64,000 nucleotides of DNA, from positions 1 through 64,000 of the forward strand of contig DATGHU010000011.1 in NCBI GenBank assembly GCA_035307765.1, read 5' to 3'. Of the stretch, positions 54,982 to 63,764 are shown piece by piece. The stretch comes from a bacterium. Its GTDB lineage: Bacteria; Sysuimicrobiota; Sysuimicrobiia; Sysuimicrobiales; Segetimicrobiaceae. Both the position numbers and the translations under genes were made by a program. The notes below the pieces were generated by a model. The model saw only the letters and a list, made by a program, of their open reading frames with translations, was not told the DNA's origin and ran no database searches. Position 1 is the first letter of the stretch. Each line of letters starts with the position of its first letter.

Positions 54982-55057
54982 CTGCGCGTCCTCTCTCCCC
55001 GTCCCCGCTAGGAGGTGGTTCTCTGCGACTGCACCTGCCCCTGCCGGAGAGATGATG

Positions 55058-55063
55058 TATAAT
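55058..55063 (+). promoter_or_regulatory. -10 box (TATAAT) for the ABC exporter gene, leaderless geometry
   Basis: A perfect TATAAT lies 7 nt before ATG 55071. I see no good -35 at 16-18 nt spacing. No ribosome site is possible if transcription starts 6-8 nt after the box, so the message would be leaderless. The bases next to the ATG (GCACC) are the same as at the 63730 promoter. Confidence 0.5.
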
Positions 55064-55070
55064 AGGCACC

Positions 55071-56825
55071 ATGGCGGAGATCCGACGGCTCGCCGGGTAT
55101 CTCCGGCCGTACATGGTACAGCTGGTCGGAGGCCTCGTCGCCGCGATCCTCGTTGCCGTGGCGTGGCTGTACGTGCCGCGGTACGTGGGGTATCAGATCG
55201 ACGCCATCATCAAGACCCACGGGAACTTCGCCGTCCTCAACGGCGCCGCGCTGGTCATCCTCGCCATCTACATCTTCCGCAGCGTCTGTCTGTACATCCA
55301 GCTCTCGCTGCTCGCGTTCGTCGGCCACCGCCTCGTGGCGGACCTTCGCCTCGCGGCCTTCCGCCAGGTGCAGCGCTGGTCGCTCGACCGCTTCATCACC
55401 TGGCACAGCGGCGAGGTGATCTCCCGGACGATCCAGGACACCCAGCTCGTCGAATCCCGGCTGCTCAACGGCTTGACCGATCTGCTGACGACGGGGCTGC
55501 TGGTCGTCGGCGTCGTCGTCGCCTTGTTCCTCATCCAGTGGCGCCTCGCGCTCCTCACCTTCGGCACGATCGGCGCGCTGATCGTCGCGGCGCGGGTCTT
55601 CGGGCACGAGGTGCAGCAGGGCTCCACGCGGGCCCAGAGCCGCATCGCCGCCCTAACCGGGGTGATCAAGGAATCGATCACGGGGGCGCGGATCATCCGC
55701 GCCTTCGTCCAGGAGACGCGGGAGGAGGGCCGCTTCGGCCTGGAAAACGAGCGCACCTTCGAGGAGAACTACCGGATCCGGCGGCTGATCGCGCTCGAGA
55801 TCTCGCTCGTCAGCATCCTCAACGCGTTTGGGTTGATCTTTGTCCTGTGGGCCGGGGTGAAGTACGTCTCCGCCGGCCAGATGACCCCCGGCGGCCTGGT
55901 GTCGTTCCTGGCGTACCTCGCCCTGGCGATGGACCCGGCGGCCAGCCTGCTCCGGTACTACTCCGAGTCGCGGCAGGCGATGGCGGGGGTCGTCCGGGTC
56001 TTCGAGTTGCTGGACGTCCCGGAAACGGTCATCCAGCCCCCCCACGCCGTACGCCTCAAGCGGCTCAGCGGGCGAGTCCGCTTCCGCAACATCTCCCTCG
56101 CCTACGAGCCGGACCGGTGGGCGCTGCGGAACATCTCGCTGGACGTCCACCCCGGCGAGCACATCGCCGTGGTCGGGCCGAGCGGGGCGGGCAAGAGCAG
56201 CCTGGTGAACCTCATCCCCCGATTCTACGATCCCACCGAGGGGACGATCGAGGTCGATGACCACGACCTGCGCGGGGTGCAGACCGCCTCGCTCCGCCGG
56301 CAGATCGGGCTGGTGCCGCAGGAGACCGTGCTGTTCGCCGGCACGGTCGCCGACAACATCGCCTACGGGCGTCCGGACGCCCCGCTAAAGGAGATCGAGG
56401 ACGCGGCGCGCGTCGCCGCCGCGCACGACTTCATCTCCAGGCTGCCCGACGGGTACCACACCCACCTAGGCGAGGGCGGCACGCAGCTGTCGGGAGGACA
56501 GCGGCAGCGGCTGGCGCTGGCGCGGGCGGTGCTGAACGATCCGGCGATCCTCATCCTGGACGAGGCCACCTCCGCGCTGGACGCGGAATCGGAGGAGGCG
56601 ATCCAGCAGGCGATGGAACGGCTCACCGAGCAGCGGACGACCTTCATCATCGCCCACCGGCTCTCCACCGTGCGCAGCGCGCACCGCATCGTCGTGCTGC
56701 TGGACGGTGAAGTGGCTGAGATCGGGCGCCACGACGACCTCGCCGCCCGGGACGGGCCGTACAGCCGGCTGGTGCGGGCGCAACTCATCGAGGAGACCGA
56801 CCGCACCCCCGCCGCCGCTCCATGA
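55071..56825 (+). CDS. ABC transporter, MsbA/type I exporter half-transporter (permease-ATPase fusion)
   Basis: 584 residues. The N-terminal ~320 residues contain six hydrophobic segments (about 17-40, 55-78, 135-158, 160-180, 245-268 and 280-300). The ATPase follows with Walker A GPSGAGKS (369-376), signature LSGGQRQRLALARA and Walker B LILDEATSALD, ending with H-loop IIAHRLST. It should work as a homodimer that flips a lipid or glycolipid across the inner membrane. Next to three GT2 genes, LptD-like and LpxB-like genes, a role as lipid/glycolipid flippase is likely. The GT2 gene downstream overlaps its stop by ATGA. Confidence 0.9.
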   Translation: MAEIRRLAGYLRPYMVQLVGGLVAAILVAVAWLYVPRYVGYQIDAIIKTHGNFAVLNGAALVILAIYIFRSVCLYIQLSLLAFVGHRLVADLRLAAFRQVQRWSLDRFITWHSGEVISRTIQDTQLVESRLLNGLTDLLTTGLLVVGVVVALFLIQWRLALLTFGTIGALIVAARVFGHEVQQGSTRAQSRIAALTGVIKESITGARIIRAFVQETREEGRFGLENERTFEENYRIRRLIALEISLVSILNAFGLIFVLWAGVKYVSAGQMTPGGLVSFLAYLALAMDPAASLLRYYSESRQAMAGVVRVFELLDVPETVIQPPHAVRLKRLSGRVRFRNISLAYEPDRWALRNISLDVHPGEHIAVVGPSGAGKSSLVNLIPRFYDPTEGTIEVDDHDLRGVQTASLRRQIGLVPQETVLFAGTVADNIAYGRPDAPLKEIEDAARVAAAHDFISRLPDGYHTHLGEGGTQLSGGQRQRLALARAVLNDPAILILDEATSALDAESEEAIQQAMERLTEQRTTFIIAHRLSTVRSAHRIVVLLDGEVAEIGRHDDLAARDGPYSRLVRAQLIEETDRTPAAAP

Positions 56826-57769
56826 CGGTCGAGATCAGCGTCGTCACCCCGACCCGCGACCGCGCGCCGGTGCTGGCCCGCTGCCTCGACACACTCATCC
56901 GGCAGTCGCTCGACCCCGCGCGGTACGAGATCCTGATCGTCGACGACGGGTCGACCGACGACACCCCGGCGGTCGTCGAGGCGGCGCGGCGCGCCGCGGC
57001 CTGCGAGGTCCGGATGTTCCGGCTCGGGCAGCACGCCGGGATTCCCGCCGCCCGGAACCGGGCGATCCAGGAGGCCCGCGGGGACCTCATCGTCTTCGTG
57101 GACAGCGATGAACTCGCCCCGGCATCGTTTCTCGCCGCCCACCGGGACTGCCATCGGCGCGGGCCCAACGTGATCGGCCGCGGCCCGGTGATCATCACGC
57201 ACGCGCTCGACCGGCCGTTCGAGGCGCGGGGCGGCATCCTGGACCTGTCCACCGCGTACTTCGACACGGACAACGCGTCGGTGCGGCGGAGCGATCTGCT
57301 GCGCGCCGGCCTGTTCGACGAGTCCTTCTCGCCCTACGGGTGGGAGGGCCTCGATCTGGGGTTCCGCCTCAGGGCGCTCGGCCTGCGGCGGGTCTTCCGG
57401 CGGGACGCCGCCCTGTACCACTACCGCCCCGAGGTGTCGGCGGAGACGCTGTCCGATCTCTTGGCCAAGGAAGAGGAGCGCGCCTGGACCGCGCGGCATT
57501 TCTTCGCCAAGCATCGCACGGTGGAGGCGAGGTTCGCGATCTCGCTCACCCCGATGCACTACTGCCTCAACGCCCTGCAGCGGGGGTTCGGCGCCCTCCA
57601 CGCCGGCAACATCGTGGCGTGGGTGGCGCGGACACGGCGGTGGGGACTCTCCGGGCTCGGCCGCGTCATGTTGGCGGGCGTGCTGCGGGAGCGCTACTTC
57701 GCCCGCCTCCTGGACGGGGAGACGGCCTCCGGAACCCATGGACGCCAGCGTCATCATCCCGACGCGTAA
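56822..57769 (+). CDS. Glycosyltransferase family 2 (tandem array member 1)
   Basis: 315 residues, overlapping the ABC gene by ATGA. EISVVTPTRDRAPVLARCL opens the domain; DDGSTDDT is at 41-48, VFVDSDELA is the metal site and YGWEGLDLGFRLRALG the acceptor motif. The C-terminal ~100 residues are shared in layout, though less in sequence, with the two following genes. Placement right after an exporter suggests assembly of the exported glycolipid. The next gene starts 32 nt before this one ends. Confidence 0.9.
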   Translation: MTVEISVVTPTRDRAPVLARCLDTLIRQSLDPARYEILIVDDGSTDDTPAVVEAARRAAACEVRMFRLGQHAGIPAARNRAIQEARGDLIVFVDSDELAPASFLAAHRDCHRRGPNVIGRGPVIITHALDRPFEARGGILDLSTAYFDTDNASVRRSDLLRAGLFDESFSPYGWEGLDLGFRLRALGLRRVFRRDAALYHYRPEVSAETLSDLLAKEEERAWTARHFFAKHRTVEARFAISLTPMHYCLNALQRGFGALHAGNIVAWVARTRRWGLSGLGRVMLAGVLRERYFARLLDGETASGTHGRQRHHPDA

Positions 57770-58700
57770 CAACCGCGAGGTCCTGCGCGAGACGATTGCG
57801 GCGCAGCTCGGGCAGGCCTTCCCGCCCGATCGGTACGAGATCATCGTGGTCGACGACGGCTCGACCGACGGGACGGCAGAGATGGTGCGCGGGCTCCGCG
57901 GCGCGGCCCCGATCCGGTACCTCGCCCAGCCGCCGCGGGGGCTGGCGGCCGCGCGCAACACGGGCGCCCGGGCCGCGCGGGGGCGGACCCTCGTGTTCAT
58001 CGACGCCGATTTCTGGGCGACCCCCCAGCTCGTCGCCGCGCACCACGCGCACTATCCGCCGGAAGCCCGCCGCCTCTGGGTGCAGGGAGCGACGCGTACG
58101 CATCCCGACGCCCTGGTCACCCCGTTCATGCGCGACCGGGTGCGGCTCGATCCTCCCGACCGCGGGTCGCACGCCCTCTCACCGTTCCACGTCGTCGGGC
58201 GAAACTTCTCGATGCTGCGCGCGGATCTCGAGGGGCTCGGCGGGTTCGACGAGAACTTCACCGAATACGGGTGGGAGGACCTCGACCTGGCACTGCGCCT
58301 CCGGGCCTGCGGGGGCACGTTTCTCTACGACGGGGGGGCGCTCGGGTACCACTATCACGTCGAGACGCTGGAGAGCGTCCGGCGCAAATTCGGGCAGGCC
58401 GGCGCGGGCGCGGTCTACCTTTGGCGGAAGCACCGCCGGGCTTTTCGGCTCGGCATCTTCTTGGAAATCGCCCCGCTCATGCTTCCGCTGAAGTGGCTGG
58501 TCTTCCGCACCCCCCTCTTCACGCCGCTGATGCGCCGGCTCCTCCCCCACGCCGAAGCCCACCGCTGGTGGTCGCTCGCGTTTGCCGCCTACACGCACCT
58601 CACCTGGGAGGCCTACTACGAGGGGGTGTTCCGGGCGCTGCGGGAGCCGGAGCCGGACGCGCGCCGGGCGCGCCGCTCGCGGGACGCGCGCGCCACCTAG
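57738..58700 (+). CDS. Glycosyltransferase family 2 (tandem array member 2)
   Basis: 320 residues starting inside the end of member 1. SVIIPTRNNREVLRETIA, DDGSTDGTAEM (39-49), FIDADFWA (metal site) and YGWEDLDLALRLRACG define a GT2. The C-terminal region with LPLKWLVFRTPL and WEAYYEGVFRALR is nearly the same as in member 3, so the two arose by a recent tandem duplication. The tail after FRALR is an Arg-rich low-complexity end. Confidence 0.92.
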   Translation: MDASVIIPTRNNREVLRETIAAQLGQAFPPDRYEIIVVDDGSTDGTAEMVRGLRGAAPIRYLAQPPRGLAAARNTGARAARGRTLVFIDADFWATPQLVAAHHAHYPPEARRLWVQGATRTHPDALVTPFMRDRVRLDPPDRGSHALSPFHVVGRNFSMLRADLEGLGGFDENFTEYGWEDLDLALRLRACGGTFLYDGGALGYHYHVETLESVRRKFGQAGAGAVYLWRKHRRAFRLGIFLEIAPLMLPLKWLVFRTPLFTPLMRRLLPHAEAHRWWSLAFAAYTHLTWEAYYEGVFRALREPEPDARRARRSRDARAT

Positions 58701-58703
58701 CCC

Positions 58704-59675
58704 ATGGACTGCAGCGTCATCATCCCCACGTACAACAACCGCGAGGTCCTCCGCGAGGCCCTGGTCCGGCAGGTCGGGCAGGACTTCCCCCGCGACCGCT
58801 ACGAGATCGTGGTGATCGACGATGGATCCACCGACGGGACCGCCGAGATGATCCGCGATCTGCGCAGCCCGGTCCCGATCCGGTATCTGGCACAGGCCAA
58901 CCGGGGCCGCGCCGCCGCCCGCAACGCCGGCGTCCGGGCGTCCTCGGGCCGGGTGCTGGTGTTCCTCGACTCCGACTTCTGGGCGGAGCCGACCCTCCTC
59001 GCCGAGCACGCCAAGCACTACCCGCCCTCCGCCGCGCGGCTGGGGGTCCAGGGGGCCAGCCGCACCCATCCCGATTCACTCGTCACGCCGTTCATGCGGG
59101 CGCGGGAGATCCGCCTCGAGCTCCCCCCGCCCCGGCCGAACGACATCTCGCCGTTCCGCATCAGCACCCGCAACCTCTCCCTGCTGCGCGACGAGTTCAT
59201 CGCCGCCGGCGGCTTCGATGAGGGGTTTGGCGGATACGGCTGGGAGGACATCGAGCTGGCCTGGCGCCTGCGCGCGCGGGGGGTGACGTTCCGGTACGAA
59301 CCCCGGGCGACCGGGGACCACTACCAGATCCAGGACCTGGAGGGGCTGCGGCGGAAGCTGCGCGAGGGCGGGCGGAGCGCGGTGTACTTCTGGCAGAAGC
59401 ACGGCCGGCCGTTCCGGTTGGGGATGCTGCTCGAGATCGCCCCGCTGCTGCTGCCGTTCAAATGGCTGGTCTACCGGACCCCGCTGGTCACCGCCCCCAT
59501 CCGCTGGCTGCTCCCCCGCGCGGAGCGACGGGGGTGGCACTGGATCCTGAGCGAGTGCACGAACCACATGGTCTGGGAAGCCTACTATGAAGGGGTCTTC
59601 CGGGCGTTGGCCGGGGATGGGGGACGCCGCTCCGAGGCGGGCCGGGAGGACGGCAGCCAGGCCGAGACGACGTAA
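58704..59675 (+). CDS. Glycosyltransferase family 2 (tandem array member 3)
   Basis: 323 residues, three bases after member 2. SVIIPTYNNREVLREAL, DDGSTDGTAEM (39-49), FLDSDFWAEP and YGWEDIELAWRLRARG match member 2 position by position; the shared THPDSLVTPFMR and the shared WEAYYEGVFRALA ending confirm duplication. The last ~15 residues differ from member 2 and are encoded in the 91-nt stretch that overlaps the convergent GT39 gene. Differences in the middle may reflect a different acceptor. Confidence 0.92.
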   Translation: MDCSVIIPTYNNREVLREALVRQVGQDFPRDRYEIVVIDDGSTDGTAEMIRDLRSPVPIRYLAQANRGRAAARNAGVRASSGRVLVFLDSDFWAEPTLLAEHAKHYPPSAARLGVQGASRTHPDSLVTPFMRAREIRLELPPPRPNDISPFRISTRNLSLLRDEFIAAGGFDEGFGGYGWEDIELAWRLRARGVTFRYEPRATGDHYQIQDLEGLRRKLREGGRSAVYFWQKHGRPFRLGMLLEIAPLLLPFKWLVYRTPLVTAPIRWLLPRAERRGWHWILSECTNHMVWEAYYEGVFRALAGDGGRRSEAGREDGSQAETT

Positions 59676-61297
59676 CGCGGCCCGATCCGCCCCGACGACG
59701 CTGCGCAGCGGAGCGCCGCGGGCTTCTCGAGCACCAGGGTCCCCACCCGCTGCGCCACCGGCTCGAGCGGGGGCGGCTCCCACGGGAGCCTCGCCAACTC
59801 GTCCCGGGTGATGACGAGGAATACCCGGCCGGGCGCGCAGAGATCGCGGCGCAGCTCGCCCGGCATCTCGGCCCACTCGACCCGGTGCCCCGTGTAGTAG
59901 ATCAGCGAGGTCGCGGTGTTCATCCGGTACGCGACGATCCGGTCGCCCGGCCGGAGCGTCGCGTCGATCGCCGACGCCAGCGGCCTGATCGGCTTCTGGG
60001 CCTCCGCCAGCGGCAGCACCCAGGTCAGCACCGCGACCCACGTCGCCGCCAGCGCCGCGCACACCAGCGCGAAAGCGGCCCGGCTGCTCCCGCGCCGGCC
60101 GGCGACGAGCGCGGCGGCCAGCCCGACCACGAGCGTCGCGGCGGTCAGGAGCAGGTCGCCGCCGGCCGCGCGCAGCGGCCCGGGGTACAGGGCTCCCAGG
60201 ACCGCCCAGGCCGCCCCCAGCAGCACCACGACGAACCCCAGCAGCCAGCCGAGCGCGCGCGTCACCCGAGGATCGGCGCCGCCCCGCTCAAGGATCGGCC
60301 CCCAGAACGCCGCCACCCCGATCGCCGCAAACGGGAAGATCGGCATGATGTAGCCGGGAAGCTTGGTCTGTGCCGCCGTGTAGAAAAGCACGGGGATGGC
60401 CGTCCACAACAGCACGACCAGGCTGCCGTCCGCGCTCCGCCACTGCCGGAGGTGCAGGCGCGCCGCGTCCGGCCAAAAGGCCGTCCAGGGAAGCCCCCCC
60501 AAGGCCGCCACTGGCAGATAGAAGTACCAGGGGGCGGAGTGCTTCTCGACGACCCCGAAGAACCGGCCGACCATATAGTAGCCGACGTTTGAGACCAGGA
60601 ACGCCCCGCCGTGCCGCACCGTCTCCGCGGCGTACCAGGAGAGCCCCACGATCGCGTACACCGCGACCCCCGCCCCCCACGGAACTTCCCGCCATCGGGC
60701 CCACCCTCGGCGCAGGGTGACGAAGGCGACGATGACCAGTCCCGGGAGGAGCGCGCCGATGGGGCCTTTGGTCAGCGTGGCCAGCCCGGCAAACAGAAAG
60801 CACCGCAGGTAGTCCGCGCGCCGCCCCGACCGATACCCCTGGAGGAAAGCGTGAAATGCCAGGAGCATCCACGCCAGCAGGACCGTGTCGAACACGGCCA
60901 GCCGGGACTGTCCCAGGAACTGCAGGGTCACCGCGAGGATCGCCCCCGCGATCAGCCCCACCCGGCCATCGAACAGCGCGCGGCCCAGCAGCACGGTCGC
61001 GTACACGGCGAGCAGGCTGAAGAGCACGGACCAGATCCGCACGGTCCACTCCGAGAACCCCAGCGCGCGGCCTGTCGCCGCGACCAACCACATATAGAGC
61101 GGGGGGTGCACGAACCAGGGATGGCCGTTGACGTGGAGGGTCACCGGATCGCCGGTCTGGACCATCTCCACCGCGATCTGGGCGTACTCGCTCTCGTCCT
61201 GGTCGAAGAGGGCGGGCGCGCCGAGCCGGTACAGATCCAAGCAGGCCGACGCCAGCAGCAGGACGACGATCCACCGGCGCTCCCGGTGCGGGGTCAC
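59585..61297 (-). CDS. GT39/ArnT-like glycosyltransferase, multi-pass membrane protein
   Basis: 570 residues with about 11-12 hydrophobic segments. DQDESEYA (32-39) is the acidic first-loop motif of GT-C/GT39 enzymes, followed by HPWFVHPPLYMWL, typical of ArnT and PMT-like proteins. Such enzymes take a sugar from polyprenyl phosphate and add it to lipid A or another periplasmic acceptor. The C-terminal ~170 residues form a soluble periplasmic-type domain. The last ~30 codons overlap the GT2 gene on the other strand. The stop abuts the LpxB-like gene start region upstream with no gap (61297/61298). Confidence 0.9.
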   Translation of the reverse strand: MTPHRERRWIVVLLLASACLDLYRLGAPALFDQDESEYAQIAVEMVQTGDPVTLHVNGHPWFVHPPLYMWLVAATGRALGFSEWTVRIWSVLFSLLAVYATVLLGRALFDGRVGLIAGAILAVTLQFLGQSRLAVFDTVLLAWMLLAFHAFLQGYRSGRRADYLRCFLFAGLATLTKGPIGALLPGLVIVAFVTLRRGWARWREVPWGAGVAVYAIVGLSWYAAETVRHGGAFLVSNVGYYMVGRFFGVVEKHSAPWYFYLPVAALGGLPWTAFWPDAARLHLRQWRSADGSLVVLLWTAIPVLFYTAAQTKLPGYIMPIFPFAAIGVAAFWGPILERGGADPRVTRALGWLLGFVVVLLGAAWAVLGALYPGPLRAAGGDLLLTAATLVVGLAAALVAGRRGSSRAAFALVCAALAATWVAVLTWVLPLAEAQKPIRPLASAIDATLRPGDRIVAYRMNTATSLIYYTGHRVEWAEMPGELRRDLCAPGRVFLVITRDELARLPWEPPPLEPVAQRVGTLVLEKPAALRCAASSGRIGPRYVVSAWLPSSRPASERRPPSPANARKTPS

Positions 61298-62461
61298 CTA
61301 CGCGCTGAGCCGCGGGGCGGTCAGCCGATCGAGCAAGTACCGGGCGATCGCGGCGGCCGCGCCGACGCCCCCCTGGCGCTCGCGGCCGATCCGGCCCCGA
61401 CGCTCGCGCTCGCCCTGATCCCCGAGCAGGGCCGCCAGCGCGCGGCCGGCCTCCGCCCAATCGGACGTCGCCACCAGCGCGTCCCCCAGCAGCCGCTGCT
61501 GCTCCTCGAGGAAGCTCGGCGTGAACTGCGGACCGCTCCCCGGGAAGGCGACGACGGGCTTGCCCAGCCCGGCCGCCTGCTCGTGCGCCGCCCCCGCCAT
61601 GCCGAGGACGGCCGTCGCCCGCCTGAGGGCGTCGCCGTAGCGGTCGGTGACGACCATCACCTCGATCTCCTCGAACCGGAAGCGCCGGGGGGCGAGCCAC
61701 ACCCCCCCCGAGGCGGTGACGACCTCGGCCAGCCGATCCGTGGACAGCTGGGGCGACCACGCCAGGATGACGGCGGGAGGGGCCGTGACCAATCGGGCGG
61801 CGGCGTTCGTCGCCCGGAGAAGCGCGCCGAGGTTGTCGAACGCGGGAGGCTTGCTGCCGGGGAGGATCGTGATCACCGGGCGGGCGGGGGCGAGCCCGAA
61901 GTCCTCGCCCGTGAACTGCAGGGCGTCCATCACCCAAAATCCAAGAAACTCCGCACGCACCCCCCGCCGCCTGAGCGCCGCCGCGGTCACCTCATCCCTC
62001 GTGAACACCTGGCAGGCCAGCCTGCGGATCATCCACAGCTCAAGCGGCGTGTGCGGGGCGATGTGCTCGGATTTGGGAGCGGCCAGGAACACCACCGGCC
62101 GCCGCGCCAAGCTGGCCATGGCGAGGCAGTAAACGTCTCCGACCGCCACGACGAGATCGGCGTGCCCCCGCTGCGTGCGCAGCGACCGCCGCTGGGCCCG
62201 CCAAAACCCCAGCCACCCACTGGATAGATCTTCGCGGAGGGTGCGCAGGGTCCCCCACCCCGCGCGCAGGCCGAAGCCCCGGCTAGGGAAGTTCCGGCGG
62301 GGGTCGAGCAGGCGGATGCCGGCAGGGTACAGATGGCCGAGCCCGACCAGCGGGTACACGGAAACCTCGACGTCGTGAAGCGGCAGCGCTCGAATCACTT
62401 CCGCGGCACCGACGTCTTCCCCGTACCCGTTGCTGACGACCAGGATTCGCCCGAGGCTCAC
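61298..62461 (-). CDS. Lipid-A-disaccharide synthase-related protein (LpxB-like, SNGxGED type)
   Basis: 387 residues. The N-terminus RILVVSNGYGEDVGAAEVI contains SNGYGED (10-16), and the C-terminal half has GMAGAAHEQAAGLGKPVVAF and FPGSGPQFTPSF. These match the lipid-A-disaccharide synthase-related family seen in cyanobacteria and other Terrabacteria (TIGR03492), not canonical LpxB. Its acceptor and donor have not been settled to my knowledge. Its start overlaps the next LpxB-like gene by ATGA-type coupling. Confidence 0.85.
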   Translation of the reverse strand: MSLGRILVVSNGYGEDVGAAEVIRALPLHDVEVSVYPLVGLGHLYPAGIRLLDPRRNFPSRGFGLRAGWGTLRTLREDLSSGWLGFWRAQRRSLRTQRGHADLVVAVGDVYCLAMASLARRPVVFLAAPKSEHIAPHTPLELWMIRRLACQVFTRDEVTAAALRRRGVRAEFLGFWVMDALQFTGEDFGLAPARPVITILPGSKPPAFDNLGALLRATNAAARLVTAPPAVILAWSPQLSTDRLAEVVTASGGVWLAPRRFRFEEIEVMVVTDRYGDALRRATAVLGMAGAAHEQAAGLGKPVVAFPGSGPQFTPSFLEEQQRLLGDALVATSDWAEAGRALAALLGDQGERERRGRIGRERQGGVGAAAAIARYLLDRLTAPRLSA

Positions 62462-63723
62462 GCCGCGTGATCACCCGGGTGGCGGTCCAAGAACGGCGCC
62501 ATCTCCTCCAGCATCCGCGCGGCCGGGGAGACGGGCGCGGCGTACAGCCCGCGCAGCTCCTCGGACATCTTCGTCAAGCCGGGCTGGTCCTCGAGCATCG
62601 CCACCGCCTGCCGGGCCACCTCGGCGGGGACGAGGCGCCCCACCAGTTCCGGGACGAGCATCCGTCCGGCGTGCTGGTTCGGCCACGCCAGCAGCCGGTG
62701 GCGGCGGAGATACTGCCCGACGACGATGGCCTTCACGAGGTGCGCGAGCCCCGGGATCCGGCCGAGCCACTCGCTCAGCCCCGGGGTGCGGATCGACGTC
62801 ATCCGCGCCAAGGGCACCAAGACGATCATCGGCACCCCGAGGATCGCCAACTCGTCGTTGTTCGTGCCGGGATAGGTCAGCGCGAGCCCGCACTCGGCCA
62901 TCGCGCTCAACCGGTCGTGCTCGATGAGGTCGATCCCAAGATCATCCAGCGAGGTGCCGCGGCGGGTGAGGGCCCGCGCAAAGTTCTCGCGGGAGAGAAA
63001 CGGCGAGGCCATCAGCGAGAACCGGAGGTCGGGGCGCAGCGCCCGCATCGCCGGGACGAGGTCGCGGATGAACGGCAGCGCGATGCCGGCGATCCAGCGG
63101 CGGCTGCCGGGGAACAGCGCGACGCGGGATCCCGACCGCACGCGGGGCGCGGCGGCCCGGACCGACTGCAGATGCTGCACGCGAAGGTCGCCGACGACGG
63201 CCAGCCGCCGGGAGGGGACCCCGAGGGCGGTCAGGCGCTCGCCCAGAGACGGCGTGGGGAGGAACACCCGCTCGAACCAGCGGGCGCGGCTCCGGATCGG
63301 GTGCGTGGCCTCGACGTAGGCGAAGACGGCAAACCGGAACCGCCGCGCCAGGGTCGCCGAGTACCAGAGGTCGCCGCCGAAGTGCAGCACGCACCCGGGC
63401 CCGGCGGAGGGAAACCGCCGCAGCCGGGCGGCAAAGGCGAGACACTCGCGCGGGCTGAAGATGCGGTCAAACACCGCCGCGGCGCGCGCGACCGCGGCCT
63501 CCTGCCCGCTCGCCCACTGGCACGGAGGGAGAATCAAGGAGACGGCCAGAGGGAGGCCCCTCGAGTTCGCCCAGGCCTTCGCCGCGTGGGCCATCGGGAT
63601 CGCCAGGTAGGAGACCTCGCCGGGGCTGTTGGCCAGCAGCACCAGCTGTCGCGCGCCCACCGCAGCGTCCCGCCGTTCGGCCGTGCCGTCCGCCGCGCGG
63701 GCCCCGGTGAGCACCGAATGCAT
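62458..63723 (-). CDS. LpxB-like glycosyltransferase, second lipid-A-disaccharide synthase homologue
   Basis: 421 residues from ATG 63723, chosen because a perfect -10 lies 6 nt upstream and the protein then begins close to LVLLANSPGEVSYL (27-40). The frame is open to 63981 but has no family sequence. ANSPGEV takes the place of the LpxB GEPSGD motif; FPGSRRWIAGIALPFI and TYPGTNNDELAILGVP are GT-B/LpxB features in the C-terminal half. With the neighbouring SNGYGED protein it forms a pair that may build a lipid A-like disaccharide or another glycolipid. Confidence 0.82.
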   Translation of the reverse strand: MHSVLTGARAADGTAERRDAAVGARQLVLLANSPGEVSYLAIPMAHAAKAWANSRGLPLAVSLILPPCQWASGQEAAVARAAAVFDRIFSPRECLAFAARLRRFPSAGPGCVLHFGGDLWYSATLARRFRFAVFAYVEATHPIRSRARWFERVFLPTPSLGERLTALGVPSRRLAVVGDLRVQHLQSVRAAAPRVRSGSRVALFPGSRRWIAGIALPFIRDLVPAMRALRPDLRFSLMASPFLSRENFARALTRRGTSLDDLGIDLIEHDRLSAMAECGLALTYPGTNNDELAILGVPMIVLVPLARMTSIRTPGLSEWLGRIPGLAHLVKAIVVGQYLRRHRLLAWPNQHAGRMLVPELVGRLVPAEVARQAVAMLEDQPGLTKMSEELRGLYAAPVSPAARMLEEMAPFLDRHPGDHAA

Positions 63724-63729
63724 GGTGCG

Positions 63730-63758
63730 ATTATACTCTGCACGAAATTGCGACGCAA
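63730..63758 (-). promoter_or_regulatory. Putative promoter giving a leaderless mRNA for the LpxB-like gene
   Basis: On the minus strand TTGCGT (63758-63753), 17 bases, then TATAAT (63735-63730), then CGCACC and ATG at 63723. The 6-nt distance from -10 to the ATG leaves no room for a ribosome-binding site. A similar TTGCGA/GATAAT pair precedes membrane paralogue 3. Confidence 0.6.
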
Positions 63759-63764
63759 ACCGGA

